This document shows, one piece after another, positions 22,262 to 34,025 of a DNA stretch of 64,000 bases. This stretch comes from Tricholoma matsutake (taxonomy: Eukaryota > Basidiomycota > Agaricomycetes > Agaricales > Tricholomataceae), in assembly GCA_026075535.2 (NCBI GenBank), contig AP026550.1, forward strand, positions 6,448,001 through 6,512,000. Direction: 5' to 3'. The notes below the pieces were generated by a model, which was not told the DNA's origin, made no database searches, and saw nothing but the letters and a program-made list of their open reading frames with translations. Numbering within the stretch: position 1 is the first letter of the stretch; every line of letters begins with the position of its first letter. The position numbers were made by a program, and so were the translations under genes.

Positions 22262-23055
22262 CACTGGTAACAGGCAAAACAAAACTGGTGGTGCAGGACA
22301 CTGGAGAACAAATGTTGGACATCAACTTAACAGCTCAATATATAATGCACCATGGACGACTCAGCAGTAGCAATGCCATCCATGGCATTGCTATGAACAT
22401 AGCATTACAGGCCAACTGTCAAAGCATGTTTGGATATGCATTGGGATGTACCCTTGGCCCTCATACTGTCTCTGCCCACCCAGACTTTGTCAGGATCTTT
22501 GGATGTGTTTCCACACTTCCTGGGTATTATCATGAAGCTATTGAAGTCTGGAACATCTCCAACCCCAATAAATCCTTTGTTGAATGCTCCAGTGATACTC
22601 TCACTGTTCAACCCTATAATGATAAGAAGGTTGCAGACATTACAATGGACACGTTGGTCAACCATCTCATCGTCCATGGAATACCCCCTCAATGGATTGA
22701 TCACACCTACACCTTTGGCCTGCACTTCCTCAACCACCAGTCTCACCTACGAGCTGGACCATTTCAAGACCTGTACTGTCGAATGGACCATGAACGCCAC
22801 CAGCGGTTGGCATCTGTAGGAGTCCTGCTGGCCATACCTCAGTGGGATGGTTGGTGGTGCCCCACATATGACAACATGACCCAAATTCAATATCTGATGG
22901 GCTTAGAAAGTAATGGAATGGGTAAGTCGTGTTTCCTGGATTTTGAATGGCTTCTGGCCAGTGCCCCTGCCATATTTCAAGAGCTTATGGGAGATACCTT
23001 GCAGATGTCCTCCACCGCTGATAATACTCAACCTGGGAAAACCACCTAAACTACC
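22262..23055 (+). pseudogene. Unrecognised protein gene, part 2
   Basis: Continuation of the 10155-11633 gene after element A. The frame runs from the junction (TGKTKLVVQDTGEQMLDINL) through a well-ordered, tryptophan- and histidine-rich region (GYALGCTLGPHTVSAHPDF, PGYYHEAIEVWNI, IPQWDGWWCPTYDNM) to TAA at 23047-23049, then LTR c. The amino-acid composition looks like a folded domain and not random sequence, but I cannot assign a family. No catalytic motif is obvious; the Cys/His residues do not form a clear finger. Confidence 0.45.
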
Positions 23056-24202
23056 GATGAGGCAATCAATGATATTTGCGATCGGTCAGAGGAAGGTTGC
23101 GAGTCGTTCCGAATGTTCATGGCCCAACCAATGGAAAGATGACCAGTTGGTACTAGTCGTGAAGGTAGTGTTATGAGAGACGAAGGCATTCGGCGCGGTC
23201 TGATCGAGTATCAATCGATATCGAGGGCGATCGATGAGATCAACGGCGAACGAGTTTATCGTCGATGGTCAATATGTGAATTCTGGGGACCTTTCGATAG
23301 GTTGATAGTATACGAAGGGTGCGGCAAATGGCTATGAAGTGTTGGAAGGGTTGCTAGAGCTAATGACAAGAGGATCGAGGGAGGATTGAGGATGCGACGA
23401 TCACAGAGGTTTCTCATTGATCGAGAAAACCCATAGAGACTTAGATCATTTTAGAAAGTTGATCGGATGCTTAGAACTGTATACGAGACGATATGTGAAG
23501 ACAATTTCTTGTTATTTCCAAGTAGATACTACAGAGTTTTATATGTTTTAAAGAAACTTCCTAAAATGGAATGAGAAACATGTGTAGAACATGAGGCAAA
23601 AGATATGAGTTGAGGCACAAGGCCATAAAGGAGACTGGAATCCAAACAAGAAAGATATATATATCATATGATGAAAGAGTAATAAAGGGAAAGAACTAAA
23701 AGAGACTGTCCTTTGTGTATAAACTGTGCTAAGTCTCGCAATAATGCGTCCAGCGGGTTCTGTGCACGATAGGGACTTGGAATGAGGCTGACCTATGATC
23801 AGCAGGTTTGAGAATGAGTTGGAATATGTCCTAGTGCATGGTCTTCCACCATTTAGATAATGAAGGCTGCGCCCGATGTCACTCATAGTTTCTCAATATT
23901 GATCGATGATGCTCGATGATGCTCGACAATGCTCAATCGTGGTTGCAGCTGTTTGAAGTTGATTGGGGATGTTCAATGGTTGTGTAGGGGGATCTTAGGG
24001 GCTTTTGGGGTAGTCCTAAGGTTGTGCAATGTGGGCTCTTGATATGATCAATGTTGCTGGTGATGTTTTGATGTGGTCAATATGATATCGCGATTGATAG
24101 ACTGGGTCGCGCTGCGTCTGGGACATTGTAGGAGTTAGCAGATGTGATTAGAATGATGCTAAAGTGGTGAATCGGTCCTTGAGCCAAGGAGACGACCTAT
24201 CA
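23056..24202 (+). repeat. B-family LTR copy c (about 1.15 kb, diverged)
   Basis: The left end GATGAGGCAATC is a diverged form of GATGATGCTCAACC. The segment AGAACATGAGGCAAAAGATATG (about 23585) onward matches 13890-14200, and the end GAGACGACCTATCA matches the other copies. The middle (23110-23480) is a GATC/TCGA-rich sequence without a match in the other copies. Only four 10-bp units remain (23899-23935). No target duplication found. Confidence 0.65.
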
Positions 24203-24285
24203 CCATGCCTCGGGCTAATACAGCCATGATGACGACCAGTAACATCGACCCACACATCCCATCTGCTGTCTCTACCAGCATGTAA
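24203..24285 (+). pseudogene. Possible C-terminal end of the unrecognised gene
   Basis: Between two LTRs, a short open frame (MPRANTAMMTTSNIDPHIPS) ends with TAA at about 24283. Its position suggests it is the last codons of the 10155-23055 gene displaced by LTR c. Too short to prove. Confidence 0.25.
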
Positions 24286-24288
24286 TGT

Positions 24289-25552
24289 TGATAGGTCCAC
24301 CTTGTCGTTCAAGCTTGGAAAACACATCTACAATCATTGCCAAAGCTCTATGAGTCTCTACAGACCTCTACAAAGCTCTATGAACCCATACGAACCCCTC
24401 CAAAGTTCTACGAACCTCTACAAGCCTCTACAAAGTCATGAAAATCACTTCAAAATTCTTCACAACACCTCAAAATTCTTTGTATGCCTTTGGCCACCAT
24501 AATGCAATTCCCCCGACCTTCGTACAGCTCATAATATACACTTGGAACATCATCGATGAGTTCTGAACCAGTTTCAAGCAATATCGCACCAATTTCGGGC
24601 CACAAACGAAGTCTGAAGAAACTTTTGAAAATCTTCGAAAAACCTTGAACCTCGAAAAACATCTTCGGACACAGTATTTCCTATTTGAACAATCTTCTGA
24701 TGCATGCTGGACACATGGGACACTATCTCAAGTATATCGAACACATTTCGACCGCATATGCATGCATACAATCCACTCAAAGCAGTTCCCGATGTTTTAT
24801 TCAATTTATAACAAGGACAGTCTGCTTTTAGCTATTCTTTCTTATTATTTCTTCATCATGTGTTATATTCACCCTTTCTAGTCTCGCTTTATTGTTCTGA
24901 TATACTTCTATTGTCTTTTGCATTGAGTTTTCCAACATGTTTGCATCATGTTCTCTAGCCTTTTTAGGTAGTTTCTTTATTTTATATAAAAAGATGTACT
25001 AGATACAAAGAAAAAGAAGAAAGTTGTCATCTTCCTCCCAGATCACAGTGATTTGAGAGTTTAGTTTAGTCTTATTCAGTCTGAAGTTTGGTGTTTTATG
25101 CTAAACTTCTTTGAAAAACCTCGAAAAATATTGCAACACCTCGAAAAATATTGCAACATCTCGAAAATCATTGCAATGTCTCGAAAAATATTGCAACTCC
25201 TCGAAAATCCTTGCATTATGCTATTTTTGCTCTCATTTCCCTCGATTTGCCTTTGCTTTGCTTCTACTATTTGTCTAGTCCCCTGATCTTGCATCCAAAC
25301 ATATTTGCACACTCCAAATTCATCGATCTAGCCACAAAATTCCTCAAAATTCCTCAAAAAAAAAAACCTCAAAAAACCTCGAAACACATTCTTTTAGCTT
25401 TGAATAGCTTCGACAAGCAGTCCTTTTATGACTATTTGATGGTCGGTCTAACAGGTAACATCTAGAGGGCCTCGCATCCTTCCTCTAACCTGTATTATAC
25501 CATCCGAAGCCATTTAGCAGGTTTTGTTTGGGTTTCTGGGTTGAGCATCATC
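24289..25552 (-). repeat. Solo B-family LTR d (1264 bp) with perfect target duplication
   Basis: On the plus strand it starts TGATAGGTCCACC and ends GAGCATCATC. AATGT occurs directly before (24284-24288) and directly after (25553-25557). This fixes the LTR end at ...CATCATC, not at CA. No internal region is attached, so it is a solo LTR. It belongs to the subfamily with TCCACC near the terminus (d, f, g), which lacks the 10-bp array. Confidence 0.85.
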
Positions 25553-26374
25553 AATGTGTTGAGTAATCATACTCAACGATTGGTGTGATGGAATGGCAGT
25601 TGGGTTCTGGGACAATCTTTCTTTTTCTTTTATTTTTATCTCCACACATGCTCTTCCACTACTTTAGATTCCCTGTAGGCAATCTCAAACAGGGGTGTGT
25701 AATGGTACATCTACACATGTCCATATGCCCAGGGACTATGTTTATCCTTTGTTGATACATGTTTGGGACAACTACTTCTTTACTTATGACACATACACTT
25801 AGCTACCAATTACACTGGTTTCTGCTCAGTTTAGTGCAAAGTAAGTCTTGAGTATTCAAAACTAGTAACTAACTGTTACACCCCAACAATGATTGAGTTG
25901 TTGGGGCCCTAGGTATTTCTTTGTGGTTCTTTTCTTTTCTTTTTCCACTAATGAATGTCTTATTTTGTTCTTTTTTAGGTTATAGCTGTGTTACAACAAT
26001 GAGATGATGGTGAAACAACACACCCACACCACTGCTGCAAGCAACTGCTTGCAGGGTGGATAGCAGAAATTGGAATGACAATGAAGAAATGGCACACCAC
26101 CCACACCCAGCCTCATGAGCCACTGCTTGTGGGGTGGATTGTGTGTGGAATGACAACAACAACAACAACAAGCAACAGCAGCAAAACAACAGAATGGCAA
26201 CTGACAACTGGGAGGCAATGAGGATGAGGGAAACCAAATGAAAAAGACAGCTCAAGAGATGTTGTTGACGTCTCTTGGGCCACAGGTATGTTTTTTTTTC
26301 TTTTTTCTTTTTTCTTTTCTCATTTCATTTTCATTTTACTTACTAACAAACTTTTTAGGTACTAATTTTGATTA
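25553..26374. other. Repetitive spacer with intron-like and hairpin signals, no gene called
   Basis: It holds a 7-bp-stem palindrome TTGAGTAATCATACTCAA (25557-25574), a 9-bp hairpin CCCCAACAA...TTGTTGGGG (25882-25907), two GT...AG intron-like segments (25912-25979 and 26286-26359, the latter with TTACTAAC before TTTTTAG) and two CANNTG palindromes (26037-26052, 26114-26137). Short frames are low-complexity. I see no convincing protein. Confidence 0.4.
26037..26137. repeat. CANNTG-centred palindromes, locus 1 (2 copies)
   Basis: GCAAGCAACTGCTTGC (26037-26052) is perfect around a two-base centre; GAGCCACTGCTTG lies within 26114-26137. Both are followed by GGGTGG. Further copies at 35135-35316, 47584-47947 and 56188-56723. 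Confidence 0.65.
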
Positions 26375-26546
26375 TTGGCAATGACGAACAGAAAACACAA
26401 GAGGGAACAACAATGGGACAGAGGGGAGAACCACAACAGGATGAGGGGGAGGGAACAACAATGGGACAATAGGGCAGGGAACAATGACAATGAGGGGAGC
26501 AACACGGAAACCCAAGCAGCATCCCCAACCACCACCATTGTAAGTG

Positions 26547-26698
26547 TGCACCCAGGTGTGCACTGCAGATCAGGTGTGACCACATGATCATGTTTGCATA
26601 CAGTAGACAGTCTTGTCATTCCATACCACCACTATAGACTGTGTTGCCCATGTTTTAGGGCCTTCTCTGTCATGTTTCCAGGAGACTGCACATCTCCA
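26547..26698 (+). repeat. 152-bp duplicated block (empty site of the SINE)
   Basis: This block (from TGCACCCAGGTGTGCA to GCACATCTCCA) is repeated at 34587-35133, where the copy is interrupted by a SINE. Here the target TAGACAGTCTTGTCAT (26604-26619) is present once, so it shows the uninterrupted state. Confidence 0.85.
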
Positions 26699-26899
26699 TC
26701 TGGTGACAACAGGACGATTCAACTCCATGCACGCTTGCTTCATTTCAGAGCATTTTCATTTCTGTTTCATTCCGGTCTACTGTTATTTTGGTCTTCTATT
26801 CTCTGTCAACTGTCTACTGTTCCCTGTCATCTGTCTTTTGTCTTCTGACAACTATCTACTGCTATTACCTGCCTACTGTCCACTTTTTGGCACTATCAC

Positions 26900-27204
26900 C
26901 ATGGGGAAAAAAAAATCAGCAGTGAAAACAGCACCACCAGCACCAGAACCAGCCATGTCACTCGACAACAGGCAAACACAAACAGAAGAATACCTCACAG
27001 TTCAGGTTCTCTGTGTGCAACAGCACCAGCCAGAGCTCTACAAGGTCCATGGCATGGGGACAAGAACAGACATTCAATATGGTGAAGGCCACAATTGCGA
27101 GGACACTGCAGAAGGGAAGGGCTTCCATCTTTGAAGAAGGGAGAATGGAGGGATATGAGAATGGAGTGAAAGAGGGCAAAGAAAGAGGAAGAACAGCTGA
27201 ATAA
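26900..27204 (+). CDS. Hypothetical charged protein, low-complexity locus
   Basis: ATG at 26900 (GGGGAAAAAAAAATCAGC context) opens MGKKKSAVKTAPPAPEPAM. After a frame change near 27005 the better frame continues QEQTFNMVKATIARTLQKGR and a glycine-spaced charged helix (FEEGRMEGYENGVKEGKERG) to TAA at 27202-27204. An unspliced intron or an indel would explain the change. Unknown function; part of a repetitive locus. Confidence 0.3.
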
Positions 27205-27304
27205 GAGAAGTGGGAGATGAAACGAGAGAGTGAGGAAGCACAGACAGAGCCGACAAAGTGTACAATGATGGACTCCAGCACCCAGATCACCCCAACCCAC
27301 ACTG

Positions 27305-27808
27305 TTGATGCCATTATGCAAATGGTTACCCAATGATGAGATGCCGCGCCTACTGAACGACATGGGGATGTCAACTGAACCCCCCAGCACCTGTGAGACT
27401 GGCATACAGGCCAATGAGACATCCACCAGCCTGTTGACACCACCACTATGTGCCACATCACTGCTGATGATGCCCACACAGCCTCCATCAGCCACATCGA
27501 CACTGCCATCAATGACACCATCATCATCATTAACCACCACAACCACCCTGTCCCCTGCTCTAAAATCACCACCAGCACCATGCAAACAACCACATTCACT
27601 CCCAGACCAACCCACAGCACTCCTGTCGAGTCCCCAGCCCCTCCATTTCCATCCTGAGCCTCCCCTCACAACTGCCACATCACAGTCGGCAATGATGGCA
27701 ACCCCTGCTACTACCACCTCTGGAACGACCACTAGAGATGCTGCTGGCACCAAGACAGCTACCACCACCCCAGAGATGGCTACCCACGCCCTTGACAGTC
27801 CACGATGA
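27305..27808 (+). CDS. Hypothetical Thr/Pro/Ser-rich ORF
   Basis: A 167-codon frame dominated by Thr, Pro, Ser and Ala (TQPPSATSTLPSMTPSSSLT). It could be a disordered linker of the same gene as 26900-27204 and the Pro-rich frame that follows (27853-28434), or simply compositionally biased repeat DNA. A run of 16 C lies at 27946-27961. Confidence 0.2.
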   Translation: MMPLCKWLPNDEMPRLLNDMGMSTEPPSTCETGIQANETSTSLLTPPLCATSLLMMPTQPPSATSTLPSMTPSSSLTTTTTLSPALKSPPAPCKQPHSLPDQPTALLSSPQPLHFHPEPPLTTATSQSAMMATPATTTSGTTTRDAAGTKTATTTPEMATHALDSPR

Positions 27809-28499
27809 CTGTCCACAGCCCAGCAAATGGAGTTACAGGACTATGAGGAGATGTGTTCATCAGAATGTGTCATTTGTTCTATGGACAAACCCTACAGCCC
27901 CCACTGTCCTCAAAGACGACCCATCCGGCCTCCCACACCACCCTGCCCCCCCCCCCCCCCCAGCTTGCCCCCATTATCCACCACGAGCCCACCACAACAC
28001 ATTTGTCGACGACGATTCAACCCCTGGCTCTGCTCCACTCAGAACCATGGACTGCACCTCCAGAGCAACAGGACATGCACCTAGACCCACCTGAGCACCC
28101 CCACAACGCATCCCAACCACCCAGTATGCCCCAGACACCCTGTAAACACACCATTTCAGTGTTGTCCATGTGGTACACCCCACCTGCATCACCAATGACG
28201 CCGTCTTCACCTGCTACACCCTGCTCACCCCCCACTGCCACTGTTTCATGGCCCCCATCTCCTGCCCAACCCCTTCTGAGCCCAGTACCGCCATGTTCGA
28301 CACTTGTACCCACCCATTTAGACTGGGCAGAAGACACCACGTCAATGCCAGCCCCACCCAGCATGTTTCCACTGCCACGGGATCTCTTGACTCTGAGGAC
28401 TGGCTGTGTACAGCCATTCAGGACCCTGCGATGACGGACAAGGCGATGATGAGCTCCACCCCATCTCCATATACCCTCACGACAATCTTTTTCACCATC

Positions 28500-28594
28500 T
28501 CATGTTCACCCGCCTCATTCCCAGCCCTTCATTACCCAATGTCATCCCTCCGGTATTAGACCAGGCAAACTCATCATCAGGGTTCCCTTTGGAG
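28500..28594 (+). CDS. Last coding stretch split by the Copia element (5' side)
   Basis: A frame reading ITQCHPSGIRPGKLIIRVPF runs into the Copia target site. Removing the Copia element and one TGGAG copy joins it to 34336 onward, where the frame continues for about 36 codons to TGA at 34443-34445. Unknown family. Confidence 0.4.
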
Positions 28595-28899
28595 TGTTGA
28601 AATTAATCCCTGATGCATGCTGTATACATGAGGCAATACATGCAGCATACACATGTATACATGAGGCAATACATGCAGCATACGCATGTTACTGCGCTTA
28701 CTGCGCATACATGCGGTAAACACATTCCCGAGTCATGTGACATCCTTAATATTATGTATATAAGGAGAACCTGTACCGTAGTAGGAATACAGTGTTCTTA
28801 CCTCTGCTAACCCTAGCTGTAAGTCTAACTAAACCCCAGGTAGGTTGTAAGGAACGTGTTGTCTCTTCCCCTGTGCAGCATATATAGTCTGCTCCAACA
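28595..28899 (+). repeat. 5' LTR of the Copia element
   Basis: Starts TGTTGAAATTAATCCC and ends GTCTGCTCCAACA (TGTTG...CAACA). It contains a 33-bp tandem duplication (about 28622-28690) rich in GCATAC/GTATAC palindromes and a TATA box TATATAA (28757-28763) that probably starts the genomic RNA. The primer-binding site position directly after it reads GGTTATGGGCCC (28900-28911). Confidence 0.9.
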
Positions 28900-29127
28900 G
28901 GTTATGGGCCCTGCTGGGCACGTCGCGAACGCGCTTTAATTAGCTGCGAACGACGTTGACTTCATCGTCTCCAAATTATAACCTTGCGCTCTTCGTGAGC
29001 TGCATATAAAACCTAGGTTGACTAGGGTTAACCACTCTGAAGGAGTGTTTTCTCCTGAGAACGTTAAACGTGTTTTATTGAGTAAAAAGACTGATTGAGC
29101 GCTTTTAACAGCTGCCACCACAGAATC

Positions 29128-30186
29128 ATGTCTTCAACTCTTGAAAAACTCGTTCAAACTTTCGACGGATCAAATTACATTCTATGGGCCGACTCAATGA
29201 AGGCGTGGCTCAGGTCTCAGGGCCTCTGGCAAATAACTAGCGGGGCGGAGCAAAAACCACCCCCGGCGCCTCCTTTGACGGCGACGAACGCTACCTTGGT
29301 AGCGGACGCTAATGCCAAGCTCCAGACCTGGAGCAACAAAAACGACCAGGCTATTGGTAGCCTAGTGCTCTGCCTGGCCCCCTCCATTCGGCAGCGTGCC
29401 AACACAAAGGACACTGCTGAGGAGGTGTGGGATCTCATCCGCACCGATTATGGTGTGGACGGCCCCTCCCAAGTCTTCGCGGACTTTAGGTCTGCAATAG
29501 CAATCAAAATCCCGGCTGCGAACCCCGCACCGGAGATTGCAAGAATGGCTGACAAATTTGAGCACCTCACGGCTGCTAACATCGCCATCCCCGAGCTAGT
29601 ACAGGCAATGATTCTACTTGCTGCGATGCCGCGCGAGTACGACTCATTGTCTGCAACGGTCCTTAACACGACCGCCACTAGCGCCTTGACATTTAAACAT
29701 GTCAAGGACTCCATTGTTGCTGAAGCCTCAAGGTGCACAGCAGTTGGAAAGCCCGCTGGCCAGCCTCAGGCCAACAAACTTTCTGCTGTTAAGTGCAAGG
29801 GGGGAAACCCCAAATGGCAGCCCAAAGAAGGGCAAAACAGCAACGGAGACTCGTCCCGAAAACGTGGACGATGTGGGGACAGAAAGACTAAGGAGGAGAA
29901 ACCAAAGGAGAAACATACCCACCTCACCTCCAACGCCTTTACCACCATAAATGGTAATGGCACCATCATACCGCCGATGCCGCTCATACAGCGCATCGAG
30001 CGACGCGAACACACTCCCACAAGGGATCCTCGCCGCCGACCGCCTGCACAGGCATACACGGGCGCGGCCTCCTCTTCTTGCTCGGTTTACACCGAATACC
30101 AGCAAGCTCGAGACACCCTCGAGCGCATGCAACTTCCGCGCAGCGCAAAAAACCTGCGACCGCTGGAAGAGCACCTTACGGTGTGA
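29128..30186 (+). CDS. Copia Gag
   Basis: Starts at ATG 29128 (MSSTLEKLVQTFDGSNYILW), the typical N-terminus of Copia Gag: L-x-G-x-N-Y-x-x-W. It continues with the UBN2/Gag helical region (AWLRSQGLWQITSG, IGSLVLCLAPSIRQRANTKD, AEEVWDLIRTDYGVDGPSQV, LLAAMPREYDSL). A basic tail follows (SSRKRGRCGDRKTKEEKPKE); no CCHC knuckle is seen. The stop at 30184-30186 is TGA inside the long pol frame and most simply a mutated CGA, so Gag and Pol were one polyprotein. Confidence 0.9.
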   Translation: MSSTLEKLVQTFDGSNYILWADSMKAWLRSQGLWQITSGAEQKPPPAPPLTATNATLVADANAKLQTWSNKNDQAIGSLVLCLAPSIRQRANTKDTAEEVWDLIRTDYGVDGPSQVFADFRSAIAIKIPAANPAPEIARMADKFEHLTAANIAIPELVQAMILLAAMPREYDSLSATVLNTTATSALTFKHVKDSIVAEASRCTAVGKPAGQPQANKLSAVKCKGGNPKWQPKEGQNSNGDSSRKRGRCGDRKTKEEKPKEKHTHLTSNAFTTINGNGTIIPPMPLIQRIERREHTPTRDPRRRPPAQAYTGAASSSCSVYTEYQQARDTLERMQLPRSAKNLRPLEEHLTV

Positions 30187-33100
30187 GAAGGTAAGAGAAG
30201 GAGGATAGAGCCAGAAACCGAGGCAACGATCGAGGAGGTAGAAGACGATACCGTCTCCCTCGGATCCGAACCTCCAGTAACTGACGAGGAAGTGTGGAAA
30301 GCCGTCGATGAAATGCTCGTCGATGAACCCCTTGATACAGGGGCGTATGATGACAGGTCAGTCCTTTTCCCTGCCACAAGCACTAAGATTAAAATTCCTA
30401 TGAATACAGCGAACTTTTCATGTGAAATTTTACCGCTATTAAATGTATCATGGAATTATGTAGATCTTAATATATGTGCTATGTGTGCAAAGGGAGATTG
30501 TAAGAAAGGTGCCGACTGGATCATGGATTCAGGCGCATCAAAACACTTCACTGGTGAAATGAAATATTTCGCTTCTTACGAGCCTTTACCGAGAAAGGAC
30601 TCTACCTTGGTCTAAACGGCCACTGGTACTACTCATATAGTAGGAAAAGGAGCAGTCTTCATTAGACACCAGGTAGTATGTAATGGGAAGTCAGAGACAC
30701 GTGAAATGCGGCTATACCCCGTCTACTACATACCCGACATTAATACTCGATTGATGTCAATGGGGGTCTTTTTACAAGACAGAAGTGATGTGCGTGGTTC
30801 CTCCGCATACATTTCATTCATCGAGCATGGAAACCCAATCATGCATTGTGTCCCTCTAAGGAGGAATGACACAATCTATTGGGCTCGGACTCATATATTG
30901 AGCACCAAAAAGGTTAATGTCGCGACCATTTATGTCGCTGACTACTTGACTTGGCATAGGCGACTTGGACACCCATCCAAAGAGGCGCTAGGGAAAATGC
31001 CTAAAAGCACCATAAAATTCCCAAGGAATTTAATTATTCCTAAAGACAAAATTATATGTCCAGGGTGTGCAGTAGGGAAAATGACCTCAAAATCTTTTCC
31101 CGAGTCAGACTCATGAGCTGACAAATCCTTTGAATTAATACATTCCGACCTAAAGGAACTCCCGGTACTATCGTACCACAAACATAAATACTTCATTGTA
31201 TTTCTGGATGACAAAACGTCACATATTTGGGTCCAATGCCTTAGAAAGAAATCTGACGCTGCTGCAGCGATTAGACAATTTCAAGCGATGGCTAAGACCC
31301 AATATGGCGCTACAATCAAGCGCTGGCGTGTCGATCCAGGGGGGGAGTTCAAGGATCGTGAGCTACAAAAACAGCTCAAGGATTTAGGCATCAAAATAGA
31401 GATGTCTGCACCCCACGTTCATCAACAGAACGGGCGCGCAGAGTGCGCCATAAGGACAATAATGGAAAAGTCGCAAACCCTGTGATTCACCGCTTGTCTA
31501 CCACAATCATGGTGGGAATTTTGCATAGAACATGCAACACATTTATACAACTGAACCCCAATAAGGCGCCTGAAATGGCTGACACCTTTTGAGGACCTGA
31601 CAAAGGTCTGCCCAGATCTAAACAATCTGAAGGTCTTCGGTTGCGGTGCTTATGTCTATCTACCAAAGGAAAAACGTCCAACAACATTGTCTCCTCGATC
31701 GGAGCTAATGACGTACCTTGGAGTAGAAGATGGCATTAAAGCATATCGTTTCATGCGACGAAACGGTGCAATATTCATTGGTGCTACAGCACTATTTGAT
31801 GAAACGATGTTCCCATGCTGTCCCGGAGCTAAAACTCCTGCCAAGACAGACCTTGGTGATTTTCCACCAGAACCAGAAGATGACGACCACTCATCTGGAA
31901 CGGATGGCGATGACCCTATACTGCCACAAAATCCGCCCCTTCCTCCATCATCAGAAGATGATGATGATGATTTACCAAGCGAGCAAAAGGTGCATGACGA
32001 TGCAACTAACGCTCCTCCTCCGCCGCCTCCAGTTAGCACTGAGGACTTTCGTCCAAGACGTGAAGATCAACAGGAATGGCAGCAATTTCCCCGTCGATCA
32101 GGCAGGCAGAGGAAAATCCCAAACCGTCCTGGCAATACCTATGGAGAACAGCGACTCCCCTCTGACATAGAGAGAGACATTGCGCGTGATCGATATTGGA
32201 AGAAGTCTGTGGGTCAAGATTCGGATCATAACCGAACACGACCACAACCTCAACAGCAAGAACCGGTTACTGGACCGAGTTCGGCACCCCATGAGAGTGT
32301 GCCCGATTCCAATAATCAAGAACATGATTACCCAATGGGGGAACTGGACAAAGCAGGTTATATTAAAAAGATAACCAAGGAAGGTGGAGATGAGCTTATC
32401 CGCTGGCTGTTGTCAAAAGCAGTCACACCATCAAGCGGAAAAAGCCTAGTTCCAAACCAATTTCGCGATACTGCGCGCCTACCCCGGCAGCAGCAACTTG
32501 AGTGGAAACAGGCTTGTCGTGAAGAGTTAGAGGCTCTTCGCAAGCGACAAGTCTATGACATCATCGATCTTCCACATGATTGAAAAACGATCAAAAATAG
32601 ATGGGTTTTCTCTGTGAAATCGGACGGAAGAAAATGAGCCAGACTCGTGGCCAAAGGCTTTTCACAAGTCGAAGGCGTTGACTTTGATGAGATTTTCTCA
32701 CCAGTAGTCCGCTATGAGACCGTACGCCTCATGTTTGCCCTTGCGTCTCTAGAAGGCATGTATATGACCGGTCTAGATGTAAAAACCGCATTTTTATACG
32801 GCAAACTTGATGAGGAGATCTATATGGATCAACCCGAGGGTTTCAAACTTGAGGGTAAAGAGCGCAAAGTAATGCGCTTACGCCGAGCATTGTATGGCCT
32901 TAAACAGGCTTCACTAGCATGGTGGAGAGAGCTAGAGGCATTTATGCGCACCATTGGGTTCGTGTGCGCCAGCTCCGATGCCGGCATCTTCATACACAAG
33001 GATCCTAAGACAGGCAGCATCGTTATTGCGCTAGTCTATGTTGATGATGGCTTGTTCATGGGCAAGAACAAGAAACTTGTGGATGAAAAGAAGAATGCTT

Positions 33101-33993
33101 GCCTGAAGCATTGGGAGTGCCGTAGTACTGAAAAAGTCACAGAATTCTTAGGCATGCGCGTCACCCAGACCGCTGCAAAAGTCAAACTCGATCAAACAGA
33201 ATATCTCGCCAAAGTGCTTGAGAGGTTCGAGATGACAAATGCCAAGATTGCCCCCACTCCGCTCCCGACTGGCTACAAACCGTCGGAGAACACAGCGACG
33301 CCAAATGCGGCGCTTAGATCAAAATATCAGTCTGTGATCGGATCTTTATTGTATCTGATGCTCGGAACGCGACCTGATATCGCTTATGCGGTAATCAAGA
33401 TGTCGCAATTCTCGGCTAATCCTAGCCAAGAACATCTAGACAAAGCGATGTACATAATGCGCTATCTGGTGGGAACCCAGAAGTACAGTATAGTCTATGA
33501 TGGAGAGAAATCCGAGGGGCTACAGGCCTTCACAGATTCTGATTGGGCAGCTGACACAGTCAAGCGCCGATCTACAATGGGTTACTTTGCTACTCTGGCG
33601 AGTGGCATTGTGTGCTGGCAGTCCCATTTACAAAAAACTGTAGCACTGTCATCCACAGAAGCCGAATACATGGCTCTCTCCGACACTTGTTGGCAGATAG
33701 TGTGGATAGAGTCCTTATTCCAGGAACTTGGATATACACTGAAGCGCGTACCAATCTGCGCTGATAATCAAGGATCCATCTTTATTGGATCAAATCCAGT
33801 TCAGGAAAGAAGGACCAAACATATAGACATTCGCTACCACTACACCCGCGAATGCATAGAAAATGACAAAGTCACAGTCGTTTTCATTCCTGGAAGTGAT
33901 AATCCGGCTGACATGTTCACAAAGAACCTTGGTGCCATCCTATTCAGGAAATTTAGAGACTCTCTCGGAATTACTTTCGAGATTCAAACTTAG
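30187..33993 (+). pseudogene. Copia Pol: protease, integrase, RT, RNase H
   Basis: Same frame as gag throughout. Protease: WIMDSGASKHFTG (about 30520). GAG-pre-integrase finger: LTWHRRLGHPSKEAL and CPGCAVGK (30949-31080). Integrase DDE: HSDLKEL (about 31143), VDPGGEF (about 31333), NGRAECAI (about 31430). RT 32590-33240: KGFSQVEGVDFDEIFSPVVR and YVDDGLF (33037-33060). RNase H: FTDSDWAAD (33530) and SSTEAEYMAL (33652), then HIDIRYHYTRE. Stops: TAA 30613, TGA 31114, 31483, 31552, 32581, 32635 (plus 30184 in gag). Each fits a single C to T change. Without these stops all domains look complete. Confidence 0.9.
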
Positions 33994-34025
33994 CTGCTTA
34001 GAGCGCTGTACAGTTTGAGGGGGGG

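Noticed and set aside
25556..25892. Possible 335-bp LTR (TGTTGAG...CCCCAACA)
   Set aside because: It has TG...CA ends and a short inverted repeat, but there is no second copy, target duplication or polypurine tract.
25882..25913. Helitron-like 3' end (hairpin followed by CTAG)
   Set aside because: The hairpin-to-CTAG distance is too short, the next base is not T, and no Rep/helicase sequence or 5' TC end is seen.
27946..27961. Poly-C run as a functional signal
   Set aside because: A homopolymer of 16 C in a Pro-rich region is most simply slippage and may be misassembled.
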